Counted from the first letter of the stretch, positions 34,157 to 43,642 are shown. The stretch is DNA of 64,000 bases from Pseudovibrio sp. Tun.PSC04-5.I4 (GCF_900104145.1 NZ_FNLB01000006.1:2237501-2301500); one strand, 5' to 3'. Notes: a model not told the origin generated them from the sequence alone. Program-made: numbers and translations.

Positions 34157-34855
34157 ATGACCCTCTCCCCGTTTGCTCGCGTTGAAAGCTGGATTTTTGA
34201 TTTAGACAACACTCTGTACCCGCACCACTCCAATTTGTTTGAGCAGATTGATCAAAGGATGTCTGAGTTTGTTCAAAAACTTACGGGGAAACCGGCTGAT
34301 GAAGCCCGTGAGCTGCAGCTTTCCTACTACAAAGAATACGGCACCACGCTGCGAGGCCTGATGCTTGAACATGATATTGAGCCAGACGAATTTTTGGAAT
34401 ATGTCCACGATATCGACCATTCCGTTTTGGAACCGAACCCATACTTATCAGATGCGATCAATCAGCTGCCGGGCAAATGCTATATTTTGACCAATGGCAC
34501 ACGCAAACACGCGGAAGCTGTCGCAAACCGGTTGGGCATCACCCATCATTTTGAAGATATTTTTGGCATTGTTGAAGCTGGTCTTATCCCGAAACCAGCC
34601 GAGCAGACTTACAAACGGTTTTTGGATAAGAATAGTATTAGGGCCTCCAACGCGGCAATGTTTGAAGATCTCTCCAGGAATCTGGTTATTCCCAACACCA
34701 TGGGTATGCGGACGGTGCTGGTTGTCCCAGATGGAACTCGTGAAGTTTTCCGCGAAGACTGGGAACTCTCTAATGGAGCGGAGCCACACGTGGACTTTGT
34801 GACTGATCATTTGGATGGATTTCTTCATAATATCCTTGGGGAACTCAAGGATTAG
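34157..34855 (+). CDS. HAD-family pyrimidine 5'-nucleotidase-like phosphatase
   Basis: A 232-aa HAD hydrolase of the yeast Sdt1/PHM8-like group. Motif I is FDLDNTLYPHHSNLF, motif II ILTNGTRKHA and motif III/IV KPAEQTYKRF with FEDLSRNL. The DNTLYP start is diagnostic of this group, which dephosphorylates pyrimidine nucleoside monophosphates. It keeps the usual alphaproteobacterial place between argB and dapD. Confidence 0.88.
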   Translation: MTLSPFARVESWIFDLDNTLYPHHSNLFEQIDQRMSEFVQKLTGKPADEARELQLSYYKEYGTTLRGLMLEHDIEPDEFLEYVHDIDHSVLEPNPYLSDAINQLPGKCYILTNGTRKHAEAVANRLGITHHFEDIFGIVEAGLIPKPAEQTYKRFLDKNSIRASNAAMFEDLSRNLVIPNTMGMRTVLVVPDGTREVFREDWELSNGAEPHVDFVTDHLDGFLHNILGELKD

Positions 34856-35046
34856 ATAAATTATGCAAAAGCATGATGAGACCCCAATATCTCGTCTGAA
34901 ACTCCAGTAGGGGCAGTTTAAGCTAGAAATCACGATATTTGCGCACAAAAAAGCTCAAATGGAAAAAATATCAGTATCAACTAGACGAATGATTATTTTC
35001 CCTTTATTGAGATTAATTCAAGAACTCATAAGGAAGGGCAATCGTC

Positions 35047-35940
35047 ATGGTTTCACTGCGCGCGCTACATGCGTTTTCACTGTTGGCTAAACATGGCCGA
35101 GCAGCTCGTGCCGCAGAAGACCTCGGCGTTACCCCATCAGCGCTGACCCACCTACTCCGATCATTGGAGAACGAGCTGGGAGCTGCTTTAGTTATTCGCG
35201 ATGGCCGCGGTCTTGCTCTGACAGAAGAAGGCCAGCGACTGACGACCAATCTTGGTAACTCCTTCGATCAGATTGAGCACGCGGTTGAGGCTTTTCGCCG
35301 CCGTAGCCGGACAGAACTGCGTATCTCAACGCTTTCAACGGTTGCAACGCGCTGGCTCATTCCGCGATTACCAGATTTTCAGGAGAAACATCCTGATATC
35401 GAGCTGCTCATATCGACGAGTATGCGCGTCGTAGATTTGGATAGAGAGTCATATGATTGCGCAATCCGCTTAGGAGAAGGCGCATGGCCTCATGTTGAGA
35501 GGCATATGCTCTGGCAGGAAGATTTGGTTGTTGCTTTTGCTCCGCACCTCAGCAATGGCGACCCGAACCCGGATATCAAGCTGCTGGATAAGCTTAAGCT
35601 GCTTCATACGTCTTCCAGACGCGAGGACTGGCCGCGTTGGTTGAAAGGAACTGGTCTGCCTCATCCTGACCAGACCGCTGGCGCAATGTTTGAAAGCCGG
35701 AACATGGCTATTCAGGCGGCAGTTGCCGGTATGGGCGCAATTGCAATCGATACGCGCTTTGTTGAACAGGAAGTTGCTGCAGGTCATCTGGTTGTACCGG
35801 ACTGGCCCCGCCTTTCACTGGAAAGTGGTTATTGGTTTGTGAGAAATTCCAATCGTCCGCTCACGCGTCCCGTTTCCTCATTCCACAAGTGGCTAATGGA
35901 TCAATCTCAGCGCCCTTTCAAGGCACGTGAAGCAACCTGA
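35047..35940 (+). CDS. LysR-family transcriptional regulator (GcvA-like)
   Basis: A 297-aa LTTR. The N-terminal winged HTH is LRALHAFSLLAKHGRAARAAEDLGVTPSALTHLLRSLE, and the effector domain begins at LRISTLSTVATRWLIPRLPDF, a GcvA-type opening. Ser/Thr substitutions in the recognition helix (SALTHLL) are slightly unusual. A Shine-Dalgarno AAGGAAGGG precedes the ATG. The gene lies alone between the HAD gene and dapD with no divergent partner, so its target is not apparent. Confidence 0.9.
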   Translation: MVSLRALHAFSLLAKHGRAARAAEDLGVTPSALTHLLRSLENELGAALVIRDGRGLALTEEGQRLTTNLGNSFDQIEHAVEAFRRRSRTELRISTLSTVATRWLIPRLPDFQEKHPDIELLISTSMRVVDLDRESYDCAIRLGEGAWPHVERHMLWQEDLVVAFAPHLSNGDPNPDIKLLDKLKLLHTSSRREDWPRWLKGTGLPHPDQTAGAMFESRNMAIQAAVAGMGAIAIDTRFVEQEVAAGHLVVPDWPRLSLESGYWFVRNSNRPLTRPVSSFHKWLMDQSQRPFKAREAT

Positions 35941-35952
35941 ATTGATAGTTGA

Positions 35953-35990
35953 GACAACCGGAACTCTGATAGTATTGACTTCTGGTTGTC
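35953..35990 (+). repeat. Hairpin between the LysR gene and dapD
   Basis: GACAACCgGAA and TTCtGGTTGTC pair over 11 positions (one internal mismatch) around a 16-nt loop, 13 bp after the LysR stop. No T run. It may be a terminator-like or leader structure for dapD. Confidence 0.5.
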
Positions 35991-36050
35991 CCTTGCGTAC
36001 GCCTCGGTAGCTCTAATTCGAAACCCATTAATTGTGAGAGACTGCCGCCA

Positions 36051-36902
36051 ATGAGCCAGATTGATCTTGCGGCCCTTGAGGCCACCATCAACGCTGCATT
36101 TGATGACCGTGATAATGTAAACACAAACACCACCGGTGACGTGCGCGATGCTGTAACTACCGCGCTAAACTTGCTGGATCACGGAAAACTGCGCGTTGCA
36201 GAAAAAACGTCTGGCGATTGGGTCGTAAACCAGTGGGCTAAGAAAGCTGTGTTGCTTTCATTCCGCTTGAACTCAATGCAAATCATTCAAGGTGGACCTG
36301 ACGGCGCGCCCTGGTGGGACAAAGTTCCTTCCAAGTTTGACGGCTGGAGTGCTGTCAACTTTGAAGAAGCTGGCTTCCGCGCGGTTCCAGGTTCAATCGT
36401 TCGCCGCTCTGCATTCATCGGAAAATCTGTTGTTCTGATGCCAAGCTTTGTAAACCTTGGCGCCTTCGTTGATGAAGGTACTATGGTTGATACATGGGTG
36501 ACGGTTGGCTCGTGCGCGCAGATTGGCAAAAACGTTCACATTTCCGGTGGTGTTGGTATTGGCGGCGTTCTTGAGCCACTTCAGGCTGGTCCAGTGATCA
36601 TCGAAGATAACTGCTTCATTGGCGCTCGCTCCGAGGTTGTTGAAGGCGTTATCATTCGTGAAGGTGCAGTGCTGGCGATGGGTGTCTTCATCTCCGCGAC
36701 CACCAAGATCATTGATCGTTCCACCGGCGAGGTCTTCATTGGTGAAGTGCCTGCTTACTCTGTTGTTGTTCCAGGCTCCATGCCAGGTAAACCGCTTCCA
36801 GATGGCACCCCAGGTCCAAATCTCAACTGTGCAGTTATCGTAAAACGCGTTGATGCTCAGACACGTTCTAAAACCTCTGTGAACGAGTTGCTGCGCGACT
36901 AA
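36051..36902 (+). CDS. dapD: Tetrahydrodipicolinate N-succinyltransferase
   Basis: A 283-aa left-handed beta-helix acyltransferase. It converts tetrahydrodipicolinate and succinyl-CoA to N-succinyl-2-amino-6-oxopimelate in the lysine/diaminopimelate pathway. Hexapeptide-repeat strands run from ~100 to 230 (GAFVDEGTMVDTWVTVGSCA, IGKNVHISGGVGIGGVLEP, IIEDNCFIGARSEVVEG). The C-terminus QTRSKTSVNELLRD is typical. dapE, expected next in relatives, is not found in this window. Confidence 0.97.
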   Translation: MSQIDLAALEATINAAFDDRDNVNTNTTGDVRDAVTTALNLLDHGKLRVAEKTSGDWVVNQWAKKAVLLSFRLNSMQIIQGGPDGAPWWDKVPSKFDGWSAVNFEEAGFRAVPGSIVRRSAFIGKSVVLMPSFVNLGAFVDEGTMVDTWVTVGSCAQIGKNVHISGGVGIGGVLEPLQAGPVIIEDNCFIGARSEVVEGVIIREGAVLAMGVFISATTKIIDRSTGEVFIGEVPAYSVVVPGSMPGKPLPDGTPGPNLNCAVIVKRVDAQTRSKTSVNELLRD

Positions 36903-36930
36903 GGGCACGGCTCCATTCAAAATTCAAAAG

Positions 36931-36954
36931 CCGGGGCATTTGCTCCGGTTTTTT
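36931..36954 (+). terminator. Terminator after dapD
   Basis: A 7-bp stem CCGGGGC/GCTCCGG (one G-T pair) with a 4-nt ATTT loop and six T residues, 28 bp after dapD. Confidence 0.88.
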
Positions 36955-37080
36955 GTTAGTAACGATCTTCTTACCTAGCCGCGTTCTAACCGGAATTGCT
37001 GGTATAAACATAAATGAACAGTATCTTGGTTGCGTCGATTTTTTGCATGAGTATATTGCGCTAAGAACCTGTGAGGCCCC

Positions 37081-37539
37081 ATGAATACCAAATCAAACCT
37101 ACATAAACTTGTCTTCAAGCTGGACCCACATGACTGGCATGGAATTGGCAGTGAAACCGTGTGGGTTCGCGCTCTTGGCGGTAACCGTTATCAGCTTGAA
37201 AACACCCCCTTCTTCGCCGATGGCGTTGCAAATGGCGATGAGCTGTTGGCGGAACGTGAAAGCGGGCAGCTTGTGTTTGACAAGGTTGCCAAACCCTCAG
37301 GCCACTCGACTTACCGCATTATGGTTGAGGACAGCACACAGGCTGAGGAATTTGCCAGACAGTGGGACAAACTGGAAAAGATTGGCTGTACTTGTGAGGA
37401 CATCGATGCCGATCCACCGCTGTTCAGCGTGGACGTTCCAACGGCCACCGACATCCACAAAACCTACGCTATCTTAGAGGAAGGTGAAGGGCTTGGCATC
37501 TGGGCCTTTGAAGAAGGACATTGCGGGCACAAGATTTAG
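37081..37539 (+). CDS. DUF4265 domain protein
   Basis: A 152-aa soluble protein. The central region (VKFKLDPHDWHGIGSETVWVRALGG-type opening, ENTPFFADGVANGDELLAE, a GHSTYRIMVE strand) fits the uncharacterised DUF4265 family. No signal peptide. Two cysteines (GCTC) occur near 115. Function unknown. It is separated from dapD by a terminator and is convergent with a HAD gene. Confidence 0.75.
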   Translation: MNTKSNLHKLVFKLDPHDWHGIGSETVWVRALGGNRYQLENTPFFADGVANGDELLAERESGQLVFDKVAKPSGHSTYRIMVEDSTQAEEFARQWDKLEKIGCTCEDIDADPPLFSVDVPTATDIHKTYAILEEGEGLGIWAFEEGHCGHKI

Positions 37540-37556
37540 CGCCCGCTAACCTCACC

Positions 37557-38177
37557 TTATGGGAGCGGCACTCCGAGTTGCTTGAGCTCGCCGCGAAGCT
37601 TGTCTGATGTTGAGAAGTGCAGTGCTTGCATTCCGACCTGCCGCGCTGCTTCAACATTCTTCAACGTATCATCGATGAAAACCAAGCCAGACGGATCTAG
37701 CTGGTTCCGCTGCAAAAGCACGTTGTAAATTGCGGGATCAGGCTTCAGCAAGCGCTCGTCTGCTGACACTACAGTGTCAATGAAGCTGGTCGTCAGGAAT
37801 GGATAGAGACGCTTGGCATCCTCAAATTTTTCCGAGGAGAAATTTGTGATTGCGTATAGTGGGATATCCAGCGCTTTAAGCTCTTCCAGCAGGGCAACAT
37901 TGCCCTCTATTACCCCACCCAGCATCTCTTCCCAGCGCTCGTCGTAAGCACGGATAAGGTCTTCATGCTCTGGATAAAGGTCAATGCGCTCAGCGATTGC
38001 TTGCGCCCAGGAGCGACCACGGTCTTGCTCTAGGTTCCACTCGTAAGGGCAAACTTCATTCAGGAAATGCTTTCGTTTTTCCTGATCTGGAATGAGGTCA
38101 CGGTATAGATTTTCAGGATCCCATATAAAAAGAACATTCCCGATATCAAACACAACTGCTTTGACCGGTGAGGACAT
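37557..38177 (-). CDS. HAD-superfamily hydrolase (YihX-like)
   Basis: A 206-aa HAD-IA hydrolase with motif I VVFDIGNVLFIWDPE, motif II AITNFSSE, motif III around KPDPAIYNVLL and motif IV FIDDTLKNVEAA. In motif I the second Asp is replaced by Gly (D-I-G-N-V), as in the YihX sugar-phosphatase branch. It probably dephosphorylates a small metabolite. Confidence 0.87.
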   Translation of the reverse strand: MSSPVKAVVFDIGNVLFIWDPENLYRDLIPDQEKRKHFLNEVCPYEWNLEQDRGRSWAQAIAERIDLYPEHEDLIRAYDERWEEMLGGVIEGNVALLEELKALDIPLYAITNFSSEKFEDAKRLYPFLTTSFIDTVVSADERLLKPDPAIYNVLLQRNQLDPSGLVFIDDTLKNVEAARQVGMQALHFSTSDKLRGELKQLGVPLP

Positions 38178-38311
38178 CAGCCCCTCCTTTTTGAGGTGTA
38201 AGCTACTCTGTATATTTGGGAATATTGGTAGTGGGACAACGGAGGCAAAGCAAGGTCAATTGGGTGCCAAGATCACAAAGATTGGCAGTGTTCGTATTAG
38301 GACGGACAAGA

Positions 38312-38779
38312 TTACAAGTTCCAGTGAGCGCACAATGCGATCGAAGCATTTTGTGTGACTTTGCGAGCGATATCTTTCCCCACTCCAAAGCCAGAGATGC
38401 ATACATCCCTCACCTCAACTTCTTCTATAGCACCCAGTGCCTTCAGCCCAGATTGAACATTGGAAATCACTTCGCCTTGCTCATCATTCTCTAACGCTGC
38501 ATCAATAAGCACCTGAGCTTCTTCACGGGTTGCCGGGGTCTTGCCGTTGAACAAATCAAGAATGAAAACAGCATACCCGCTATCAGCAATTTTTGCGGCT
38601 TGAGAAATTGCGTCCTCCGTTAAACCGAACCAGTCATGAAAGAGGAGCAGAGCTGGAAGCTTTTGACTTGCCCGCGGGACAACAACATACCCAAGGTTTC
38701 TGTTATGGTATTCCACCAAACGCAACTCTGCGGCATTTAACGAGCCTGGAAGAGCTATTGTGGTTGCGGCGATGATCAT
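38312..38779 (-). CDS. Short dienelactone-hydrolase-like protein lacking the usual nucleophile
   Basis: A 155-aa protein with a signal-like start (MIIAATTIALPGSLNA) and the front half of a dienelactone hydrolase: LPALLLFHDWFGLTE and GYAVFILDLFNGKTP. The nucleophile elbow, normally G-x-C-x-G-G, reads GFGVGKD, so the catalytic Cys is replaced by Gly. The sequence ends soon after, without the Asp/His of the triad or the remaining ~70 residues of the family (usually 220-250 aa). It is probably a decaying gene, or a non-catalytic relative. Nothing homologous was recognised in the other frames downstream. Confidence 0.55.
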   Translation of the reverse strand: MIIAATTIALPGSLNAAELRLVEYHNRNLGYVVVPRASQKLPALLLFHDWFGLTEDAISQAAKIADSGYAVFILDLFNGKTPATREEAQVLIDAALENDEQGEVISNVQSGLKALGAIEEVEVRDVCISGFGVGKDIARKVTQNASIALCAHWNL

Positions 38780-38918
38780 AGGAATACCAATGTGTTTGTA
38801 ACAGTTATTTTAATTGAGATGCACACCTCAATATATAACTTTTCTTGATAATTTAACCTATGTAGATATGTTTGCGCAACTATCCAGTCTGTAGCAATAC
38901 GTATAAGTCATAAAAAGA

Positions 38919-38952
38919 AAAGCCGTTCCTCCACACTAGGACGAACGGCTTT
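38919..38952 (-). terminator. Terminator after ackA
   Basis: A 10-bp stem AAAGCCGTTC/GAACGGCTTT with a 14-nt loop lies 30 bp after the ackA stop and is followed leftward by TCTTTTTA. Confidence 0.85.
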
Positions 38953-38982
38953 AATTCACTTCGCGTATCAGTGTAATACGAA

Positions 38983-40164
38983 TTACGCTTCGCAGATTAC
39001 TCTGGTTTGACGAGCGATCATTGCTTCTTCATTGGTTGGGATCGCCATGACCTTAACTTTTGAAGTTGCCTTAGAAATAACGATAGCGTCTTTGGCACGT
39101 GCCTTGTTCGCTTCTGCATCGATCTCTACGCCAAGGAACTCAAGTCCCTTACATACACCAGCGCGGGCCAGTGAAGAATTTTCACCGATACCACCAGTAA
39201 AGACAATTGCGTCAAGGCCACCCATTACGGCAACCAACGCACCAAGCTCACGCTTGATACGGTTATCGTAATATTCGAGTGCACGCTTGGCATCTGGGCT
39301 GTCGGAGCTTTCCAGATCGCGCATGTCCTGAGAAATGCCTGAAAGGCCCTTCATACCGGACTCTTTATTCAGCAGGTTTGCAACTTCGCTTACAGACATG
39401 CCTTTTTCTTCTATCAGGTAGAAGATGACGCCCGGATCGATAAGGCCGCAACGTGTACCCATTGCCAGACCGTCAACAGGGGTGAAACCCATTGTGGTGG
39501 TAACAGATTTACCGTTTTCGATCGCACACATGGACGCGCCATTGCCTAGGTGGGCTACAACAACTTTGCCATCTGCGATTTCTGGTGCAACATTGTGCAG
39601 TTCTTCCGCAATATAGTGGAAGGATTGACCGTGCATGCCGTAACGACGAATGCCTTCATCGTAGAACTTCATAGGAATCGCGTAGGCTTCGTTTTTGAAT
39701 TCCTGTGTCCGGTGGAACGCAGTATCAAAACACGCAACGTTTGGCTTACCCGGGAACGCAGCTTTAGAGCCTGCGATACCAGCCAGATTGTGTGGGTTAT
39801 GAAGAGGTGCAAGCGGATTGAACGTTTCCAGCTCAGCGGCAACTTCATCAGTTACCAAAACAGGAGCAGAGTACTTGGAAGAACCGTGAACAACACGGTG
39901 TCCGATAGCGTCCACTTCAAGGTTCGGATCAAACTCGATCAAAAGCGCAAGAATGACCTGAAGCGCGGAGTTGTGGTTCTGCGCTTCGTCTGTAGAAAGC
40001 GCACGATCCATAATGGTTGTGCCTTCAGCAGATTTACCTTTGATCCAAGCAGATGCACCCAGACCATCGATTTGGCCAGAAAGTACGCTGTTTTCGCCTT
40101 TGAACAGCTGGAACTTGATGGAGGAAGACCCAGCATTCAGGACTAGAATGGTTTCAATTTTCAT
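38983..40164 (-). CDS. ackA: Acetate kinase
   Basis: A 393-aa ASKHA-fold kinase that interconverts acetyl phosphate + ADP with acetate + ATP. It carries LVLNAGSSSIKFQLF (signature 1), ACFDTAFHRTQ (signature 2-like), VVAHLGNGASMCAI, TMGFTPVDGLAMGTRCG and VFTGGIGENS. The ATG giving MKIETILVLNAGSSS was chosen; a longer frame overlaps pta. It follows pta by 25 bp, forming a pta-ackA unit. Confidence 0.96.
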   Translation of the reverse strand: MKIETILVLNAGSSSIKFQLFKGENSVLSGQIDGLGASAWIKGKSAEGTTIMDRALSTDEAQNHNSALQVILALLIEFDPNLEVDAIGHRVVHGSSKYSAPVLVTDEVAAELETFNPLAPLHNPHNLAGIAGSKAAFPGKPNVACFDTAFHRTQEFKNEAYAIPMKFYDEGIRRYGMHGQSFHYIAEELHNVAPEIADGKVVVAHLGNGASMCAIENGKSVTTTMGFTPVDGLAMGTRCGLIDPGVIFYLIEEKGMSVSEVANLLNKESGMKGLSGISQDMRDLESSDSPDAKRALEYYDNRIKRELGALVAVMGGLDAIVFTGGIGENSSLARAGVCKGLEFLGVEIDAEANKARAKDAIVISKATSKVKVMAIPTNEEAMIARQTRVICEA

Positions 40165-40189
40165 TATTATTTTCTCAACTATCCCGAAA

Positions 40190-41611
40190 TCATTCAGCAG
40201 CTGCTGCCAGATCCTGCTCACCAGTAAATGCTACACCATTGCGCTGGTAGTAGTCATACATGGATGCAAGAGCACAAGAAACGAGGCGAGCACGGTCATT
40301 GTCCGCACGGCTGGTCAGAATGATTGGTACAAGAGCACCAGTTACCAAACCTGCAGTCTCAGCATGAGCAAGGAAGGTCAATTCCTTTACAACCATGTTA
40401 CCAGCTTCGAGGTTAGGAACAATCAGCACTTCTGCACGGCCAGCAACAGCAGACACGATGCCTTTGGTGCGAGCTGCTTCCAGATCGATTGCGTTATCCA
40501 TTGCCAGAGGACCGTCAACAATACCGCCCTTGATCTGGCCGCGTTCTGCCATCTTGGACAGGACAGCAGCATCGATTGTGGAAGGGATTGCCGGGTTCAC
40601 TGTTTCCAAAGCGGACAAGATACCAACTTTTGGAGGTTCAATGCCGATTGAACGCGCAATGTCGATCGCATTTTGCGTGATGTCGACTTTTGCCGTCAGG
40701 TCTGGAGCAATGTTGATTGCAGCATCAGACACGATCAACGGAGTATCACGGCCCGGTACATCCATAACAAACGAATGCGACAAACGACGTTTGGTGCGCA
40801 GACCGCCTTCGCGTTTTACAACATGGCGAAGCAGGTCATCAGTGTGCAGATGGCCTTTCATCACAGACCGAACACGTCCGTCATGAACCAGCGCAATAGC
40901 CTTAGCTGCTGCAGAGCCTTCATCAGGCGTATCGATCAGCTCGTACTCAGAGATATCTGCGCCGATTTTTTCAGCTGCTGCACGAATGCGCTTTTCAGGA
41001 CCAACCAAGATTGGAATGATCAAGCCAGCTTTTGCTGCCATTACAGCGCCGCCAAGAGAGTTGGCGTCATCTGGGCAAACAACAGAGGTTGGGATCGCAG
41101 GGAGCTGTGCAGCAATTGCAACCAAACGATCAAAGTGCTGGTGGCGCTTCATCAGCAGGCCTGGCAGCTCTTCGGCATCGTAGGAGATTGATGTGGTTGG
41201 CGCTTCTACGCAAGCTTCACCTTCAGCGACCAAAGTGCCATCATCAACTTTTACGTCGGTTGCAAGGCGAACAATGTTGTTTGGGAGTTTTGCAAGAACA
41301 GTAACGGTAACGTCAAGAACCTGGCCAACCTTCACCTTGTTGTGGAAGGAGAGTGTCTGGTCTTTGTAAACACAGCCAGGGCCTGGAAGGTAATTGCCAA
41401 CAACCGCAGAAATCAGGGATGCACCCCACATGAACGGTGCAGATGGTCCGTCTTTTTTCTCAATTCCTTCCCACTGCGCATTTGGCAGGTGTAAAGGATT
41501 GACGTTGCCGGATGCATGCGCAAATACGTAAAGGTCATTTGCTGTGCAAATACGCGAACGAGTAACAGTATCACCGACTTTGATTTGGTCGTAAGTCCGG
41601 TTGGTAGCCAT
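40190..41611 (-). CDS. pta: Bifunctional MaoC-like hydratase / phosphate acetyltransferase
   Basis: A 473-aa fusion. Residues ~5-140 are a MaoC/hot-dog domain (DLYVFAHASGNVNPLHL, with the hydratase Asp/His region slightly altered). Residues ~160-465 are a PTA/PTB phosphate acyltransferase domain (SDAAINIAPDLTAKVDITQNA, GGIVDGPLAMDNAID, VPNLEAGNMVVKELTF). This is the known alphaproteobacterial enoyl-CoA hydratase/phosphotransacetylase architecture. With ackA downstream it should make acetyl phosphate or a related acyl phosphate from CoA esters. Good AAGAGG site before the ATG. Confidence 0.92.
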   Translation of the reverse strand: MATNRTYDQIKVGDTVTRSRICTANDLYVFAHASGNVNPLHLPNAQWEGIEKKDGPSAPFMWGASLISAVVGNYLPGPGCVYKDQTLSFHNKVKVGQVLDVTVTVLAKLPNNIVRLATDVKVDDGTLVAEGEACVEAPTTSISYDAEELPGLLMKRHQHFDRLVAIAAQLPAIPTSVVCPDDANSLGGAVMAAKAGLIIPILVGPEKRIRAAAEKIGADISEYELIDTPDEGSAAAKAIALVHDGRVRSVMKGHLHTDDLLRHVVKREGGLRTKRRLSHSFVMDVPGRDTPLIVSDAAINIAPDLTAKVDITQNAIDIARSIGIEPPKVGILSALETVNPAIPSTIDAAVLSKMAERGQIKGGIVDGPLAMDNAIDLEAARTKGIVSAVAGRAEVLIVPNLEAGNMVVKELTFLAHAETAGLVTGALVPIILTSRADNDRARLVSCALASMYDYYQRNGVAFTGEQDLAAAAE

Positions 41612-41887
41612 TGAGAGCCTCTTCTCTTTTTTACATACCGCCAGTCATCTAAGCTCAACTTAATTGCGACAGGGCTTTGAGGGGAGGTCTCAGCCATACT
41701 GTCGTTGCTCTGTGACTGTTCGGCGGTATAATGCGTTAAATACTTCGCCAAGCTTGAGGCGCTTATTCACCATTTGAACTAACAAATCTATCGGTAAAGA
41801 ACACTAAACAGCAGATTTCGGCGATCTGCGAAGTTATGACACATCACTATTTAGGTTACAGCACCAAACCTTACGTAAATGTTCGTA

Positions 41888-42511
41888 TTACGGGTAACTA
41901 GCACAGTTACCTTTATATTCAACACATGAGACTTGTCGCGGCTGTAACACAAAACTATCGTTTAATGAGATCGAAGTTAAAGCACCTTCACCCTCGCCGT
42001 TACCCTTTTTGAGCATCTTACTCAGCCCTGAGAACAGCTCACCTAGGATAAAGTTGTATTCCACACTGGTCGCTGAAATAAGATAGTATTGCCCGTTGGT
42101 TAGCATAGTATCTGAAAACTTAATACCGTCTGGAACACTACCTTGCGACCACGCATTTCGCTGGCCATTCCTCCAGCTCCATACGATAGTAGGACTTTTC
42201 TTAATGACTAAGACCATCCCAATTTTCACATCAACATCAGCATCCTCATAAGGGGTCATTTGATGGTCAATAGCTCTTTCAATATCGTCCATAGTCTCAG
42301 TGACATCAGCAGAACGCGCGACTAAATCAGCAATTGAGGAACCAGTTTTACTCACACGCCGATCATAAGACAAAGCTGTGGTCAGCTCAATCATACCCAC
42401 AAACAAGAACAGAAGTAATGGGAGAACAATTGCAAATTCAATGGCAGCCACACCCACTTCATTTGAGAACAAAGAGTGCAATTTTTTGGCTGTTCGCTGG
42501 TGCAATCTCAT
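41888..42511 (-). CDS. TadE/TadG-like pseudopilin
   Basis: A 207-aa protein with a short basic leader and a type-IVb-like motif G20-VAAIEF (Glu at +5) running into a hydrophobic helix (~22-45), which is how TadE/TadF/TadG minor pilins begin. The rest is extracytoplasmic with a C-terminal Cys pair (SCVEYKGNC). It should be cleaved by the Tad prepilin peptidase (the cpaA gene is in this window) and be a minor or scaffold component of the Flp pilus. Last of a three-gene block with TadE and a pilus N-domain protein. Confidence 0.82.
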   Translation of the reverse strand: MRLHQRTAKKLHSLFSNEVGVAAIEFAIVLPLLLFLFVGMIELTTALSYDRRVSKTGSSIADLVARSADVTETMDDIERAIDHQMTPYEDADVDVKIGMVLVIKKSPTIVWSWRNGQRNAWSQGSVPDGIKFSDTMLTNGQYYLISATSVEYNFILGELFSGLSKMLKKGNGEGEGALTSISLNDSFVLQPRQVSCVEYKGNCASYP

Positions 42512-42542
42512 GGGATGCCTTAACTTCTACACTTCTGCCTCG

Positions 42543-43103
42543 CTAAAAAGGCTCGTTCCTAAAAACTTCAGTCGCGACTAGAATACGATTGCCATTTGTT
42601 GACGCACCAAAAATCTCAATCATTTTTGAAGTAATCATTGGCCATGCACAAACAACTCTCACGAGAACAACGTCACTGGCGCCGCCTGGATCCCAATTTT
42701 GTGTCATGACAACATTACCATCTTCAATCAGCGGTCTTGCTTCGGGAATATCTCCAAAATCAGGAACGGAGATGACATCGATAAAAATCTTATCTTCGAC
42801 CGACTTCAGAAGTCCTGTGCCGTTCTCAAGAATTACATTTTTAAACTTAGTCTTATTGTAGGTCCCGTTCTGCTGACCATTGAACACTTGGCCAGTTCGG
42901 ATTTGCCTTGCAGCTTCGGAGACAGCATTATCCAGCAGAACTTCAACAAGGAATGATAGCCCAAGCTCGAAGATCGCCATTACCAGAGGAAATAAAACAA
43001 TCGAAATACCAGCAAACTCAATTGCGGTCACTCCACGAGTATCATGAAAAAACTGCTTGGACTTCCCACAAAGAAGGCGGTACCCGCCTCTAAAAAACCG
43101 CAT
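42543..43103 (-). CDS. tadE: TadE-family pseudopilin
   Basis: A 186-aa TadE-like protein: basic leader, G24-VTAIEF (E29 at +5), a helix (~26-48), then a soluble domain containing DNAVSEAARQIRTGQVF, a segment typical of TadE. It should be processed by the TadV/CpaA peptidase. It precedes the second TadE/G-like gene by 31 bp. Confidence 0.87.
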   Translation of the reverse strand: MRFFRGGYRLLCGKSKQFFHDTRGVTAIEFAGISIVLFPLVMAIFELGLSFLVEVLLDNAVSEAARQIRTGQVFNGQQNGTYNKTKFKNVILENGTGLLKSVEDKIFIDVISVPDFGDIPEARPLIEDGNVVMTQNWDPGGASDVVLVRVVCAWPMITSKMIEIFGASTNGNRILVATEVFRNEPF

Positions 43104-43120
43104 ACGCTTTGGTCCATTTA

Positions 43121-43642
43121 TTACTGGCCTGAATTTGCGACAATGCCATTTTCTGCTAACTCATTTCGCGCACTAATCGTGCCTGCAATGTCAGTAATTT
43201 TTTTCTTGTCATCACCGAGACGAAGTACTTCGTGACAATCGGGATTGCACGAATACGTGAAGCGGCTGCTGTTTCGTTGTACAGCCACGTACCCGGCCGT
43301 AGCAGCAGTTACTGTAATCTGCTCTTCAACAACAGGTTCAGAATCAGCATTCAACACAATCAGATTGGTCGTTCCATATGACTTGCCAGTGATTACAATT
43401 GTCACGCGATCATGAATTGTCACGTCTGCAATGCTTGGGTTACCAAGGATGATCGTTTCAGCGGGCTCATCAAGCCGAAAGACTTTAGCTTGATCCGTAA
43501 TGACCTCGACATCTGCTTGAGCCGATGTCGTTGCACCAACGAGACCAGCAGTCATCACCGCAGCACAGAACATCTGAGACCAAAACGCTATCGGGCGTGC
43601 GACGACCTGATTATGCAGTTTCTTGAGCACGGTAAACCCCAC
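43121..43642 (-). CDS. Stand-alone pilus formation N-domain protein
   Basis: A 173-aa protein with a signal peptide (~1-43) and the pilus-assembly N-terminal domain found at the front of CpaC/RcpA secretins: VITDQAKVFRLDEPAETIILGNPSIADV and GTTNLIVLNADSEPV. The secretin domain is absent. C151 and C155 (SCNPDC) lie near the end. Possibly a periplasmic accessory that binds pseudopilins or the outer-membrane ring. It heads the tadE block, 17 bp before tadE. Confidence 0.8.
   Translation of the reverse strand: MGFTVLKKLHNQVVARPIAFWSQMFCAAVMTAGLVGATTSAQADVEVITDQAKVFRLDEPAETIILGNPSIADVTIHDRVTIVITGKSYGTTNLIVLNADSEPVVEEQITVTAATAGYVAVQRNSSRFTYSCNPDCHEVLRLGDDKKKITDIAGTISARNELAENGIVANSGQ

Noticed and set aside
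39550..40146. 198-aa + strand frame antisense to ackA
   Set aside because: Shadow of acetate kinase; basic and aromatic-rich without domain signals.
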